A DNA stretch of 64,000 nucleotides from positions 2,046,141-2,110,140 of the forward strand of contig CAXIPT010000008.1 of the NCBI GenBank assembly GCA_964030475.1, in the 5' to 3' direction. Within the stretch, counting starts at the first letter, position 1, and each line of letters begins with the position of its first letter. The notes under the pieces were generated by a model, which saw nothing but the letters and a program-made list of their open reading frames with translations, searched no databases and was not told the origin of the DNA. The position numbers and the translations under genes were made by a program. This DNA comes from Tethya wilhelma (lineage: Eukaryota > Porifera > Demospongiae > Tethyida > Tethyidae). Positions 23,775 through 35,595 of the stretch are shown piece by piece.

Positions 23775-24187
23775 TACATGGCTTTCACGCATGTGGGGAA
23801 TAGATAATGAGCTCGAGTACCAAGTACAAAATGTGCAGATATGCAATGCTATGACATTGGACACGGTGGGCAGAAGTGGTTGACCTACATGCAGCTGTTC
23901 TCTCAGCTCCAACCATTTCCACCCACCAATGGGCATGTCTAACATTGTATTGCATCATATCCGCTTATTTTTCACTCGAGCTCATTAATATTTCCTGCAT
24001 GTGAAATCTCAATTGGGCATCACATAGCTGTAGCTCATCTAAAATGTTCGGCAAGAGATGTCCACAAAACTTCCCACTACACAGATTGAGTCATTTTGAC
24101 TGCTACCTGAGTATTATCTTCATTGTATGTGGTCATTATAATAATTGAAGTTGCCACCATATGTGGATAGATTTTTTTCCATTACAG

Positions 24188-24387
24188 CTGTCTACAGAAC
24201 ATGCTCTCACAGAAGCCGCAGCTGTTCTGTCGTCTGGTGGAGTTATAGCCCTCCCAACTGATACATTGTATGGGATTGCTGCTTCAGCTAGCTGTACTAC
24301 AGCAATTGAGAGACTTTATGACATTAAAGGGAGATCTAGAGTTAAGCCAATTGCCATTTGTGTCAGTGACATTGAAGATATTTACAA
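24188..24387 (+). CDS. YRDC: YRDC exon 2 (residues 12-78), catalytic N-terminal half
   Basis: The product makes threonylcarbamoyl-adenylate from threonine, bicarbonate and ATP for the t6A37 modification of ANN-decoding tRNAs, handing it to KEOPS. This exon carries the signature PTDTLYGIAASA (from residue 34) and IKGRSRVKPIAI with the ATP-binding K and R (residues 58 and 60). Acceptor is ccattacag, donor gtaagt in phase 2. Confidence 0.93.
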
Positions 24388-25348
24388 GTAAGTACATTAA
24401 TGTGTATGTTGACTACTAAATTCAGTTTCCACTGGGTTGGTGGTACATATGTGTCATTTGTTGTAAACTGAAACAACTCTCTAGAGTGACCATGCTTGTA
24501 TGTTAACGTGTACAACAAGGATGTGAATTGAGATTACCTAACGACCCACTAATAGAAGGAGTGATTGTTCATAATCCAATGTATTCCCAGTACGATAGTA
24601 CTGGGAATACAGGAATTGTACAGATGGCCATTAGCGCAATACAAATATTCATACCAATTATTCCCGTGTCCCATTACATTTTCAATGTTTTTTTACTGGT
24701 GCAAATTAGTTCTTATTGTTGCATTTTTATTGATCATTGTACTACTACAAGTAATAGTCTAGGGGAGGGAAATATGGCTCATATATCCTAGCTAAACCCC
24801 AGCTGTTACTGTACTGAGACTATGGCAAGTGGGATAAATCACTGGTTAATATTGTTCAGTAACAGGCAGGGTGTTAAATGTGTATAGGATGGACTACACC
24901 ATAGAGTAGATTATGCACCTATGTATACCTCCATAGTTGTGGTTAGCCCAAAGCGACAGCTGAGAGCTAATCCAACCAAGGAGGTTACGTAAGGCGATTA
25001 CGAGTGGGTGTAATCTATCTAACTTATTCTACATTAGCCTGTATGCGCATTAGTAGCATTGTCAAGGAAACTGCTTGTTTATAAAGGCTCGTGTAGTCGT
25101 TGGTTGCCATTTTTTTTTTCAAAAAAGGAATGCTGTTGCTGTTCACTGGTTGTAAAAGAAACCGTAATTAAGGCCTTGTACCTAAATATTCTGGTCTTAT
25201 TTTTGCTGGAAGACAGTGTTCACATCTACGGTCGTCAAAGTTCTACGTTCATCCTTCTCTACAGCCAGAATGTATTTTCAGAAACTGTGAGACTTGCTGT
25301 ACCATTTTCTTACACTGTTTGTTTACTGACAAAAATGCTTTTTCTACC

Positions 25349-26590
25349 AGCCCCAAAGAGACCAAAGAGACAGTGCCACTTTGACTCTAAGTGGATTAAA
25401 GAATTTCCAGGAATAGGAAAGAGTTCCAATGGTACTGTAGTTAGTAGGTTTGTACTGAAACTCATTTACAATAGTGAATTTGTAGTTAATTTTTTTTTTT
25501 AAATAAAAATTAAATAGTGTTTACAGATAGCTTTATTGTCACTTAGGAAATAGCTAGCTCACTGCACATATTGTAGCTCTGATTGCAATATCACACATGG
25601 TGGGAAGAATGACGTAAGTACTCACATACGAAGAAAGCATCAAAAGGAGATGGCTGCCGCATCTTCATCAACAAGGCCCATCGCTTCCTTTTACAGGCCT
25701 CAAACTTCTCAGAGTGTGATTGAGGCTGAGTCTCTTTGGTTGGAAGTTTGTTACATAGCATAACCTTGCTTTCCAAACCAGTGATCAAGTGACCAAGTTA
25801 TTCAGTTGAATGTTTTGGACTCGGACATAGCTCAGAAGTTCTCTTGTTGCCACACCAAAACAGAAGCTATTGTCAAAGAAGCATTGGCTCCCCACTATCT
25901 CAAGATAACACTGAGTGATTCATCCAAGTCTTTTTCTGTCCTATGGATGAATCAAATGACAAGACAGACAATTCTTGCATAATCCTGGTTAGGATTTATG
26001 ACGAAGACCTAGGAGACGTCCACAATTAGTTTCTTTGACATGCCAGTTGTTAATATTGACATTACTCCCAATCTCTTTGCTGTTCTTAAAGAATCTCTTC
26101 TAGAGAAATATATGGCTTAGATTTCAACAAGTGTATGTCCTTCATGTCTGACACAATTAATGTCATGAAGGGTGCTCAATCTGGTGTCCAGAGTCTGATC
26201 AAGAGAGAGTGCCGTTATGTGCTTGATGTTGGTTGTATTTGCCATCTTGCTGATCTCACAGTAAATGCTGATATGGAAACACTCCCAGTTGACGTAGACC
26301 AGCTCTTCATAAATGTATTTTACTTCTTTTACAGGAGCAAAACAAAGTAATACGTTACTGATCTGTGGTACTCCTTGTTTACATTTGAGCCAAAAGCTAT
26401 AATCAAGCATTGTCTCACACGATTTGCTGAGTCTCTTACGTGCGTTGTATTGGTCACATTCTCTACCAGTTTGATGGCTTGAGGTCTTTCTTTCTTTCTT
26501 GTGATGAAGCTGAAACCAGCATTGTAGAGAAGTTAGAAAATCTGCTCACTAAACCACTTCTATACTTTTCTTCACCCACCATTTTGGACA
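25349..26590 (+). pseudogene. hAT transposase remnant, N-terminal and middle part
   Basis: Fragments in three frames match a hAT-type transposase. They are KRQCHFDSKWIKEFPGIGKS (25370-25430), then SDTINVMKGAQSGVQSLI, VLDVGCICHLADLTV and ETLPVDVDQLFINVFYFFY (26140-26335), then FFLSCDEAETS and ENLLTKPLLYF (26490-26585). Stops and frameshifts make it inactive. The C-terminal part follows in the opposite orientation. Confidence 0.75.
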
Positions 26591-26616
26591 GCAAAACATA
26601 TTTCTACAAGATCATT

Positions 26617-26750
26617 TTAATTTATTAACGTAAGTACCATCAATTTTGTCGACAGAGCTGCCTTTCTTGAGATTTCGATGGAACAGACAGACAGACAGAC
26701 AAAACGACTACCCTAATCCTCTACACGTGCTTTGCACGTGCCGAGGCTTA
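26617..26750 (+). repeat. Second copy of the CAGACAGACA..GAGGCTTAA repeat
   Basis: This copy resembles 22741-22889 and ends in the hairpin CACGTGCTTTGCACGTG plus CCGAGGCTTAA. It sits at the junction between the two opposed halves of the hAT pseudogene. Confidence 0.5.
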
Positions 26751-26775
26751 AAAACAGCATGTAAATTAAAGAGAA

Positions 26776-27655
26776 CGGCGAGTCTAAGAGTCAGCACTAT
26801 GATTTAGAGAAGATTTAGTTGCCTTCTTGCACTTTGTAGGGAGTTCACTACTATACTTAGAGTCAAAGCAGTACTCAATCTTGACTGTTAAACTTGATAG
26901 CTATGAGTGAAATGATGGTTGACTGATTCAAAGTTGGGTGCTGATCAGTGTCAAATGTATCCTTTTCAAAACAGAAAATCCTCTCTTAGAATCAGCGTTT
27001 GAAACTGGAATGGTAGAAAGACCAGTCATCAGCTTGACCAGAGAAGGAAAGCATGGTTGCCCTCCAATGTTCTCAGTTTCCCAATCTCATGCCAGAAAAG
27101 ACGAGACATAGGCTTCTCCCCAGTAGGGGAATTGTACGTTACAACGGATGAGTGATCATTAGGTGAGAATGTAAAATCCACAACTCCTCCTGTAGTTGAT
27201 CAAGAGCCTCAGCTTCTAATAACTCTGGCTGTGGAAATCGAGTTACTAAGATCTAATGGTCTCAAACGAGTACATACAGGCTTGGTCGGGATTGAGGATA
27301 CCCAAATCCTTGAGGGTAATGTCGCCAAAAGGGAACCTCATCTTCTTCAATGTAGCAACATAGAAGTTATTCACCAAGCTCTGCAAAGAATGGCTTTGGA
27401 TCACGGTCTTCTTCCATAGTAGCAAGGTGTGTCCGAGTGTTTGTACTTACCCATAAGATCTTGTCAGCTAACTGGTTGATCCTAGAAAGGCTGAGACAAC
27501 TGAGATTGTCTACGCTGTGGATAGCATCAGGCTTTATGATATCGCTGGCATAGAAATGTACAAGCCTGCTCATTTCAGAATACAGCTGACATGTACAGTA
27601 GTGTTCTCTGTTGACATTAGGAAGAGATGATTGAATGGATCCATTGAAGGCATGA
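26776..27655 (-). pseudogene. hAT transposase remnant, C-terminal part, inverted
   Basis: Read on the minus strand, the pieces FNHLFLMSTENTT, MSRLVHFYASDIIKPDA, DFTFSPNDHSS and LMTGLSTIPVSNADSKRGFS appear in transposase order, ending CKKATK. The motif IPVSNADS.RGFS belongs to the hAT dimerisation region. It continues the plus-strand fragment that stops at 26590, so the 3' half was inverted after insertion. At least four frame breaks are visible. Confidence 0.75.
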
Positions 27656-27921
27656 TGTGTAGTTGCAGGGTTTTGAGGCTTTTGTGCTTCTCTGAGCCAT
27701 ACTAAGCACCTAGCTTTGAGGACACACCCATTGATCTGGTGTGCGTTATCTAGAATTTGTGTTAGCTGCTGTTGCTCTTGGTCAGTGCATGGTGCTTAGT
27801 AAGACGGACAAGAGCTGAGATGACTCAATTGCTACACGTACTAGTTGTATTACACAACTACATGAAGCAAATGGTAGTCCATGAAAAAAAATAATAAAGA
27901 AAGGACAAAGAGAAACCTTTC

Positions 27922-27923
<2 letters not shown>

Positions 27924-28001
<78 letters not shown>

Positions 28002-28035
28002 CGTGCGTGCGTGTGCGTGTGCGTGTGTGTGAGTG
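27924..28035. repeat. (GT)n microsatellite
   Basis: A run of GT dinucleotides with a few GC interruptions spans about 110 bp. Open frames over it on both strands are artefacts of the repeat. Confidence 0.95.
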
Positions 28036-28046
28036 TATTCACTCTT

Positions 28047-28889
28047 ATCTAAAGAACAGCAAGTCTACTTTGTGTAAATAAATATATGTTTTTCTGAAGC
28101 TAAATAGTTCTTGAGCTATGCCAGAATTTTAAGTTTGAGCATTCACTCAAGTGGTAACGTGACCTCACCCACTAGCACTACGTACGTACGTATGACTAGT
28201 GAGCTAAAGTTGCACGATCATGCACTAGCTGCACCTCGCTAGGACAACACTGAAATCTAAGATACCGTCACTGGCTCTAGTTTGAACGATTTTGTACGCA
28301 ACAGATTATCTCTAGTCCAAGCGCTTGTGCTTTTGCAAACTCCACAGCAAGCTAGCTAGTGATAATATAATGATCGTGATGTTACCTAGGTACCCACGCC
28401 CATACAACAGTACAGTCTGCATGCTGCACTGCATGCCTCAGTTGCCAACCTTGATGTTATAGCTGAGGTATCATCAAAGCTTGTGAAGGAAAGTGTGTTT
28501 TACATGACATTGTAGTGTATATTACAAGAGGGTTGTGCACCATGCGTATGGTGCCATTGATTATCTAAATGGTGACTCTCTTAGTCCAAGAGCTTGTGAA
28601 TTATTTTCATGAAATGCTTAGACAGCCTTCAGAAGCTAATATCCGTGGTTTTGAATTTTGTGACCCTAGTATAGATCTACAACTTACAGCGCTGGAAGGT
28701 CTTATGGCAGTTTGTTTGCTATAGTATAGGGTGTTTGCATATGGCGTCATTTTACATTATTTTTGGGCACGGTTCACGTAGCAGCTGCCTTTTGGTGTAC
28801 AGCTAAAGTACTGAATGTATGGGAAAAGCATTCAATTCTGGATTTTTCAGCAACAAGCGCTTGCTTCCAGGTGATTTTTGACACTACTA
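28047..28889. repeat. 840-bp near-duplicate, copy 1 (allele-like)
   Basis: The segment matches 29522-30360 at high but imperfect identity, with many single-base changes and small indels (for example 28475-28500). After 28889 this copy runs into an AGTACGG-family repeat while the other continues uninterrupted. This fits two divergent alleles placed side by side. Confidence 0.75.
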
Positions 28890-29459
28890 TTCCCAGTACG
28901 GTAGTACTCGGTACATAGGAATGGCACGGATGGCCCATTAGCGCAATACAAATATTCACGCAAATAACTCTGCAAAAACTGAGCGCTTGGCACTAAAAGG
29001 CTTCTTAAGCTACTATTTAGCCTTTTCTCTTTCTATTAAGCCTAAAAACATAGCCTAAAACCATTGCTAAAGTAACAAACTAAAGTATGCCAAACCTCCA
29101 ATTTTCTCCATTTTATTCTTCTTCTTCTTCTTCTTCTTATTCTTCTTCTTCTATCTTGGAACGACTTTTTTCGAAGACCGCTCACTTTCAGGAGCTGATT
29201 CTTGAATGAATAAACTTAGTTTCTTTCTCTTCACGTGCTTTTTGTATCGGTTATTCGTCTCTCTAGCTGAGTCGCTAGATACAAGACGAAAAGCGCCTTC
29301 TCCGTATGGCAGCCATTCATTTCTATACTCATTAATAATTCATTAGCTACATTGGAAATCAAGTTGACGACCCTTTTCCAGATAGACAAGTGTGCGTTAT
29401 TTGGAATCCGAATATTCGCTGCCCTGCCTGTTTTACCTGAAGATTTCTGGTTGTGCTGA
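28889..29459 (+). mobile_element. AGTACGG-family element, cut by a gap
   Basis: The left end is CCCAGTACGGTAGTACTCGG, then ACATAGGAATGGC and an interior with a CTT-rich tract. It is truncated by the N run. Family copies or fragments: 24580-24660, 32961 onward, 34400-35030 (reverse), 36053-36640, 43285 onward, 45900-46330 (reverse) and 58252-58590. The interior has no long open frame. Confidence 0.65.
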
Positions 29460-29521
29460 NNNNNNNNNNNNNNNNNNNNNNNNNNNNNNNNNNNNNNNNN
29501 NNNNNNNNNNNNNNCCACCAT

Positions 29522-30360
29522 AGATCTAAAGAACAGCAAGTCTACTTTGTGTAAATAAATATATATTTTTCAGAAGCTAAATAGTTCTTGAGCTATGCCA
29601 GAATTTTAAGTTTGAGCATTCACTCAAGTGGTAATGTGACCTCACCCACTAGCACTACGTACGTACGTATGACTAGTGAGCTAAAGTTGCACAATCGTGC
29701 ACTAGCTGCACCTCGCTAGGACAACACTGAAATCTAAGATACCGTCACTGGCTCTAGTTTGAACAATTTTGTACGCAACAGATTATCTCTATTCCAAGCA
29801 CTTGTGCTTTTGCAGCAAGCTAGCTAGTGATAATATAATGATCGTGATGTTACCTAGGTAGCCACACCCATACAACAGTACAGTCTGCATGCTGCATTGC
29901 ATGCCTCAGTTGCCAACCTTGATGTTATAGCTGAGGTATCATCAAAGCTTGGATGCATGAAGTGTAGAAAGTGTGTTTTACATGACATTGTAGTGTATAT
30001 TACAAGAGGGTTGTGCACCATGCGTATGGTGCCATTGATTATCTAAATGGTGACTCTCTTAGTCCAAGAGCTTGTGAATTATTTTCATGAAATGCTTAGA
30101 CAGCCTTCAGAAGCTAATATCTGTGGTTTTGAATTTCGTGACCCTAGTATAGATCTACAACTTACAGCGCTGGAAGGTCTTATGGCAGTTTGTTTGCTAT
30201 AGTATAGGGTGTTTGCATATGGCGTCATTTTACATTATTTTTGGGCACGGTTCACGTAGCAGCTGCCTTTTGGTATACAGCTAAAGTATGGGAAAAGCAT
30301 TCAATTCTGGATTTTTCAGCAACAAGCGCTTGCTTCCAGGTGATTTTGACCCTACTATCT
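29522..30360. repeat. 840-bp near-duplicate, copy 2 (allele-like)
   Basis: This is the partner of 28047-28889, starting just after the N run 29460-29514. It lacks the repeat insertion and reads on with ATCTTTTTAGCC after the shared CTACTAT. Confidence 0.75.
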
Positions 30361-31097
30361 TTTTAGCCACAACATATAAACCGATTGTTGAGCATTGTAA
30401 GCGCTAAGTAGCAGAACAGAATTCTCCCATATATTTCTCCCTATCATGAGCGTTTATTTGCATATTCATTTGCTAGTTTACATATTCATCTGTACACCAT
30501 TACTTGTACTTGAAAACACTCTATACACATAAAATACTGTTCTAGCTAGATACTAGCTATTTAGACTGCAAACCTCATGAAACAACAAGCAAGAGACAGA
30601 CAAGTGAAGTCTCTGACAACGTGCTCTGGCCAGCATCATGACCTTTGATTTCAGAAAAAATTCTTTCGCAGGGGGAATATTTTGGGACTCAGAGGTCAGT
30701 CACGAAAATAACAAAAATTTGCACCCTACAGAAATTTCCCACTGTATGGTATTTGTGTGAATATTTGTATTACGCTAATGGGCCATCTGTACCGTTCCTG
30801 TGTACCCATTACTACCATACTGGGAATTAGGGGTTGAAAATCCAATTAGTCTAATCTTTAAAAATAGTTCTATACCTAATGGAACCCTCCCAGAGCCTGC
30901 TCAAACAAATATCTAATATATTGGCAAAATGCCACCATATTTATGTGTCATGTAAATATAGATAATTACTATTTTGTTTGGAGATACTGATTTATGCCAA
31001 TGTTATTGTAGTGTCTCAAAATATTTGCTCATAATGTATATCAAATTCACATTGAAGTACACATGACCATATTGTATTCTTTTTCCTAAATTTACAG

Positions 31098-31332
31098 GTG
31101 GTCAAAGCCAGAAGTTAGTTCTGATGTTCTTCATGACTTATTTCCTGGTCCTGTCACTGCTTTATTCAAGAGAAATGAGATGCTTAACAAAAGTCTGAAT
31201 CCAGGAGTAGAACATATAGGGATTAGGATTCCAGACTATGCTTTTATTCGTCAGCTAACTAAAGCTTGTGGTCATCCATTAGCATTGACAAGTGCCAACC
31301 TTAGTGATGAAAAAAGCACTTTGGATGTACAG
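31098..31332 (+). CDS. YRDC: YRDC exon 3 (residues 78-156)
   Basis: The exon carries LFPGPVTALF (residues 92-101), GIRIPD (119-124) and the nucleotide-binding signature ALTSANLS (140-147), all diagnostic for the Sua5/YciO/YrdC fold. It completes the split Lys codon after aatttacag and ends in phase 0 at donor gtaaat. Confidence 0.94.
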
Positions 31333-31774
31333 GTAAATCCCATAGCATACAGTAGTAGAGATTAAAACTTGGATGATGTTGAGCGAGTACAAATAAATTT
31401 TTGTACGCAATATTTAGATAACATATTTATCACAAGAATAACTATATGGTATTAGCTGTTGATAAAGTAATCTGGAAAAATAGATGTTCATGTATTGAAA
31501 AAAAATTTACAGGTATATGCCTCACTGGATTTTACTGCTAAATATATCTTCACCAAAATGAATTAAAAATCACCAAATAAAAGAGAATAAACAAGTAAAA
31601 ACATCTGAAATATAATGAGATACAGAAATGGTTAAATCATCATGAAACAGAATGATACGTACAGTAATAGCTGTTAACAAGATATTATTTCAAGTAAAGT
31701 TTATTATTATTATTATTCTCTTGTAACACACCAACAAGAGGCGCAATATAACAAACACAAACATATAGTTACTA
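31333..31774 (+). other. YRDC intron 3 start, nothing recognised
   Basis: This is AT-rich sequence with an ATT-trinucleotide run near 31700. No coding segment or repeat with visible ends was found. Confidence 0.5.
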
Positions 31775-32789
31775 TTACAATCGCTTGACTAAAAACAGCT
31801 CTCTAAATTGAAATTCCTTAGTCACATCAGAATAGGAGGTCCTACATTCAGCCTTGGCTGTTGCATAAAAGTAGTGACAGTCATATGATAGTCTGGCAAT
31901 GAAGTGGCAGTCCGTAACAGTTGCTAAAACAAGTTCCTCCTTAATCTTTACTTTGACCTTACGACCAGGAAACACAACACAACCCCATTGTTGAATCATT
32001 GCATCTTTTAGTGCATTAGCAGAAACTTCTGTGTCGCAACGAAAAAAGTCCTTGTGATATTGAATTGAATCCTTCAAATGATCAGTAAGCAGGCTAGGAA
32101 CAGAATTTAATTCTACCATAGCAGATTTCTTTGCCATAGAGCTTCTTGTACGACCAGCAACTGGACTTGAGGTATCATCACATTTATGCTCACAACTATT
32201 ATTATCACCACAAAGCTTTTAACAATATCAGAAGCAGAAGCTGCAGAGGCTGAGCATGACTCAGATGGTGGTAACAGATTATCACCACGACACTGATCAA
32301 CATTGAGATTACTAGCAGACTTAGAAGGAGAGCTGTTAACTGGGACATAATCACTGCATGAATTGACACTGGAGTGAGTTGGACCCACAGGATCACAGAC
32401 CATAGCACCATGAGATTCACCAGGAGAGCAATCTGGAAGTCCTGTTTGGCCTGCAACTGTTTCACCTTCAGTTGAGTTTCTATTTCTTGGCAGATTACCA
32501 TTGGAGAGACTAGAATTCTTTTTGTTGATTAGGAACTCCATCATCCTCTTGTTGTTGCGTGCTTTGCGTCTTGAAGAAAAATGTCCTGGGGGGCACCAAA
32601 AGGAATGCTACTCTGAGATTCACAGGGCTTAAATTTCCAGAAGAGTTTCAATGAGTAACCATTAACACCACAGGAAAATGACCAGACAGGTTTGTAAAAC
32701 TGTTCAGCATTAACACTCTCTAGAATATCAGAGAGGTCAGCAGGAATGAACAAGGAACTACGAGCTTTCTCAGTAGCCATCTCATTCAT
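31775..32789 (-). pseudogene. Intronless ORF of unknown function with two frameshifts
   Basis: From ATG at 32789 an open frame reads MNEMATEKARSSLFIP and continues SCGVNGYSLKLFWKFKP. At a run of six G (32588-32593) the frame shifts to PPGHFSSRRKARNNKRMMEF. At an AAAA run near 32220 it shifts again to KLCGDNNSCEHKCDD..MAKKSAMVELN and ends RELFLVKRL. Joined, it would be about 335 residues: a globular N-terminus, a Ser/Asn-rich middle and a basic C-terminal domain (GRKVKVKIKEELVLATVTDC). I do not recognise the family. Both breaks are at homopolymers, so sequencing error is as likely as decay. It lies antisense in YRDC intron 3. Confidence 0.5.
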
Positions 32790-33784
32790 CTCAGAGTAGC
32801 ATTATATAAATGTGTGTGAAGTGTAGGAATGGGCAGTGTTTTAAAAAACAATGAAACAAGGCTAGTCTCTGAATGGGACATTCAGGTCATTCCTACTACG
32901 GTACATAAGATCAATGCAATCATATGTATTCAAGTAAAAAAAAACATTGGAAATGTAATTCCCAGTACGGTAGTACTGGGTACATAGGAATAGCACGGAT
33001 GGCCCATTAGCACAATACAAATATTCATGGAAATAACTCTACAAAAACTGAGCGCTTGGCACTAAAAGGCTTCTTAAGCTATTAATTAGCTCATTCTCTT
33101 TCTAATGAGCCCAAAAACATGGCCTAAACCATCGCTATTTACATGTACCAAACTATAATATGCCAAACCTCCAGTTTTCTCCGTCTTCTTCTTCTTCTTC
33201 TTCTTCTTCTTCTGTTATGTCACAGCTTTTCTTGAAGACTGTACACTTATAGAAGGTAATTCTTGAACAAATAAACTTGGTGTGTTGGTCTTCATTCGCT
33301 TTTCGCATCGGTTTTCTGTGTCACTCGTCGAGTGGCTCAATACAAGACAATAAGCGTCTTCTCTGTATGGCAACCATCATTTGTAAACTCATGAATTATT
33401 CATAAGCTAGCTAGCCTAGCGACCCTTTCCATATTCAAGTGTGCGTTATTTGGAATGTATTGTGAGATGCCAATCCCAAGCAGTGCTCCAAGCTCTGTCC
33501 TATTATCTCGTTCTCTGTGTTCAGTTCTTCAGTAGGGAGGTCATCTATAGCAAACGGGACACGCAAATATTTGACATATATCACTCAGCTTGAGAGTTTC
33601 AGCTATCTGAAATGCATGACTTTAGTAGAGCCCAGCTCAAAGCAACTTGAGGCTGTTGCAGGCTTTACTTAACCTAAATAATATTGTCTCGGACGACATA
33701 GTGTGACACAAAGGGTACATATGAATATTATTATAAACAATTCAGTATTCGAAAAAAGTAGAGCAAACAAGTATAAAAAAGATT

Positions 33785-34015
33785 AGAAATGTAATACAAA
33801 CATAGGAATGGCCAAATCATAAAAAAGTGGGCAAACAAGAAAGGAATGGTTGTCAGATTGAGCGAGTTCATTCCTGTGTCTACAATGTCATTGAACTAGG
33901 GATATGAACATGTGTAACACAGTGAAATGAACTCCTCGCTCATTCTGACAGCCATTCCTTTCTTGTTTGCCCACTTTTTTATGATTTGCCATTCCTATGT
34001 TTGTACAAGTAAAAA
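33785..34015. mobile_element. Foldback MITE with CATAGGAATGGCCAAATCAT ends
   Basis: The left arm (AGGAATGGCCAAATCATAAA, GTGGGCAAACAAGAAAGGAA) pairs with the right arm ending ATGATTTGCCATTCCTATG. The same element is at 44093-44323 in the overlap copy. Confidence 0.7.
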
Positions 34016-34026
34016 AAAAACATTGC

Positions 34027-34262
34027 AAATGTAAAGAAACACAGGAATGGCTAAATCGTAAAAAGAATGCAAACCAGCTACATAGAATGGCTATAGAGTG
34101 TGTGCAGAATTCTTCCTGTATGGGCTGCATTTAACAATCTCCTTATGGAGTCTCTCATTTTGCCCACAGGAAGAATTCTTTACACACTCTATAGCCATTC
34201 CATCTTGTTTGCGTTCTTTTATGATTTAGCCATTCCTATGTTTCATTACATTTCCAATGTTT
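34027..34262. mobile_element. Second foldback MITE of the AGGAATGGC type
   Basis: The arms start CAGGAATGGCTAAATCGTAA and end TTTAGCCATTCCTATG, with an inner pair around GTGTGCAGAATTCTTCCTGT / AGGAAGAATTCTTTACACAC. The copy at 44335-44570 is the duplicate overlap. Confidence 0.7.
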
Positions 34263-35240
34263 TTTACTTGTTTGTTCTCATTTTCCCATAATTTTACAAA
34301 TCACATTTGAGTTGGTGTGTGTAGCTAGTAGTCTGGCAAGCTAGACTACTGTGTCAGCGGGCTGCTAAGTTGTGTAGCCTGCTTGATACTGAAGTGAAAC
34401 ACACATTTCAGTCATTTGGAGGCAGGAGCTGTATCATAAGATTTACTTGCCGTTCTATGTGTTATGATTACCAAAGTCATGATTCCATCTCTTAAGAAGA
34501 GCAACCAGGTATCACAGAATAGTTCCAGGGAACTTGCATTTAGTTCCAAATAATGCACACTTTTGTGTGTGGAAAGGATCGTCAATTCCAATTTTCTAGA
34601 AGCTAATGAACTATGTTGAGTGTAGAAATTATTGGCGGCCATATGGAGGAGGCGCTTTTCACCCTGTATCTAGCTACTCAATGAGAGGAGCTAAACACCG
34701 ATGGGAAAAGCGACTGACCCGGAAGAAACCAGGTTCGTTCGTTCGAGAATCAGCGTCTAAAAGTGAATAGTCTCTGAGAAAAGTTGAGCCAAGATAGAAG
34801 AAGAATAAGAAGATGGAGAAAATTGGAGGTTTGGCATGTTTGTGTTTATTACTTTAGCGATGGTTTTAGGCCATGTTTTTGGGCTCATTAGAAAGAGAAA
34901 GAGCTAAATAGTAGCTTTAAAAGCCTTTCAGTCCTAAGTGCTCAAGTTTGCAGAGTTATTCGCGTGAATATTTGTATTGCGCTAATGGGCCATCTGTGCC
35001 ATTCCTGTGTACCCAGTACTACCGTACTGGGAATTATGTTTCTAATGTTTTTATATGCTTGTGAGACAAGGAATGGCCAAATAATAAAAAGAAAGCAACA
35101 AGATGGAATGGCTGTTTGAGTGTGTGCAGAATCATTCCTGTGTGGGCTGCATGTAGTACTCTCTTTCCATGTTTAGTCCCTCATTTTGCCCATAGGAATA
35201 ATTCTTTACACACTCTGCCAGCCATTCCATCTTGTTTGCN

Positions 35241-35595
35241 TCATAAGATGGCTCCCGATTGATGAATAGATTAGCTGGGAAACAAATCATGTTTGCACCA
35301 ATGTTAGCTGCAACTGCTCCTAATGGGCGGTCATCAAACTGTACTTCAATAGAATGCTCTCTGGCCGACACCGAACCAGTTACATCTAGTAAGGAGGCCT
35401 TAAGTTTGTTTAAAAAAATGAAAACTGTCTGTTCACTGTGACATGCACGTATACCTTTCTCAGATAAGCAGTCAATGTAGCGAAGTAAAAAACCAAACAC
35501 TATGAGATCAGACTCAGAATCACAAATTTCATCGATGAAAACTGCACTCTTGACATCATCAGAAACTGGTCTAGTAGAACTGTACTTTTGTACAA
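35241..35595 (-). pseudogene. Unrecognised protein fragment cut by a gap
   Basis: The minus strand encodes an open stretch with VFIDEICDSESDLIVFGFLL, SEQTVFIFLNKLKASLLD and LGAVAANIGANMICFPANLF, running off into the N at 35240. The composition (balanced hydrophobic and acidic residues, no low complexity) looks like a real globular protein. No upstream ATG in frame is visible and a stop lies just before it. The family is unknown; a transposon protein or a host exon are both possible. Confidence 0.45.

Larger units (their letters stand above)
19964..24187 (+). other. YRDC intron 1 with repeats
   Basis: This 4.2 kb intron holds foldbacks at 20218-20541, 21208-21732 and 23601-23774. A direct repeat sharing AAACTCAGTTT and TTGAATGGTA-like sequence occurs near 22349 and 23120. 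No coding segment was recognised. Confidence 0.6.
24388..31097 (+). other. YRDC intron 2 with hAT remnant, microsatellite, gap
   Basis: The intron contains an AGTACGG-family remnant near 24580, the broken hAT transposase 25349-27655, the GT repeat 27924-28035, two near-identical 840-bp copies around the N run 29460-29514, and an AGTACGG fragment near 30760-30830. Confidence 0.6.
32977..35239. repeat. 2263-bp contig-end overlap, copy 1 (direct match of 43285-45547)
   Basis: The segment repeats at 43285-45547 with a constant offset of 10308. It is essentially identical except for several mismatches in its last 100 bases, as expected for a low-quality contig end. It stops exactly at the N at 35240. 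Confidence 0.9.

Noticed and set aside
27881..28081. Open frames over the GT repeat on both strands
   Set aside because: They are dinucleotide-repeat artefacts (CVCVCV and HTHTHT).
33888..34130. 80-codon open frame identical to the one at 44196-44438
   Set aside because: It lies in a foldback MITE and is duplicated only by the assembly overlap; identity is not evidence of selection.
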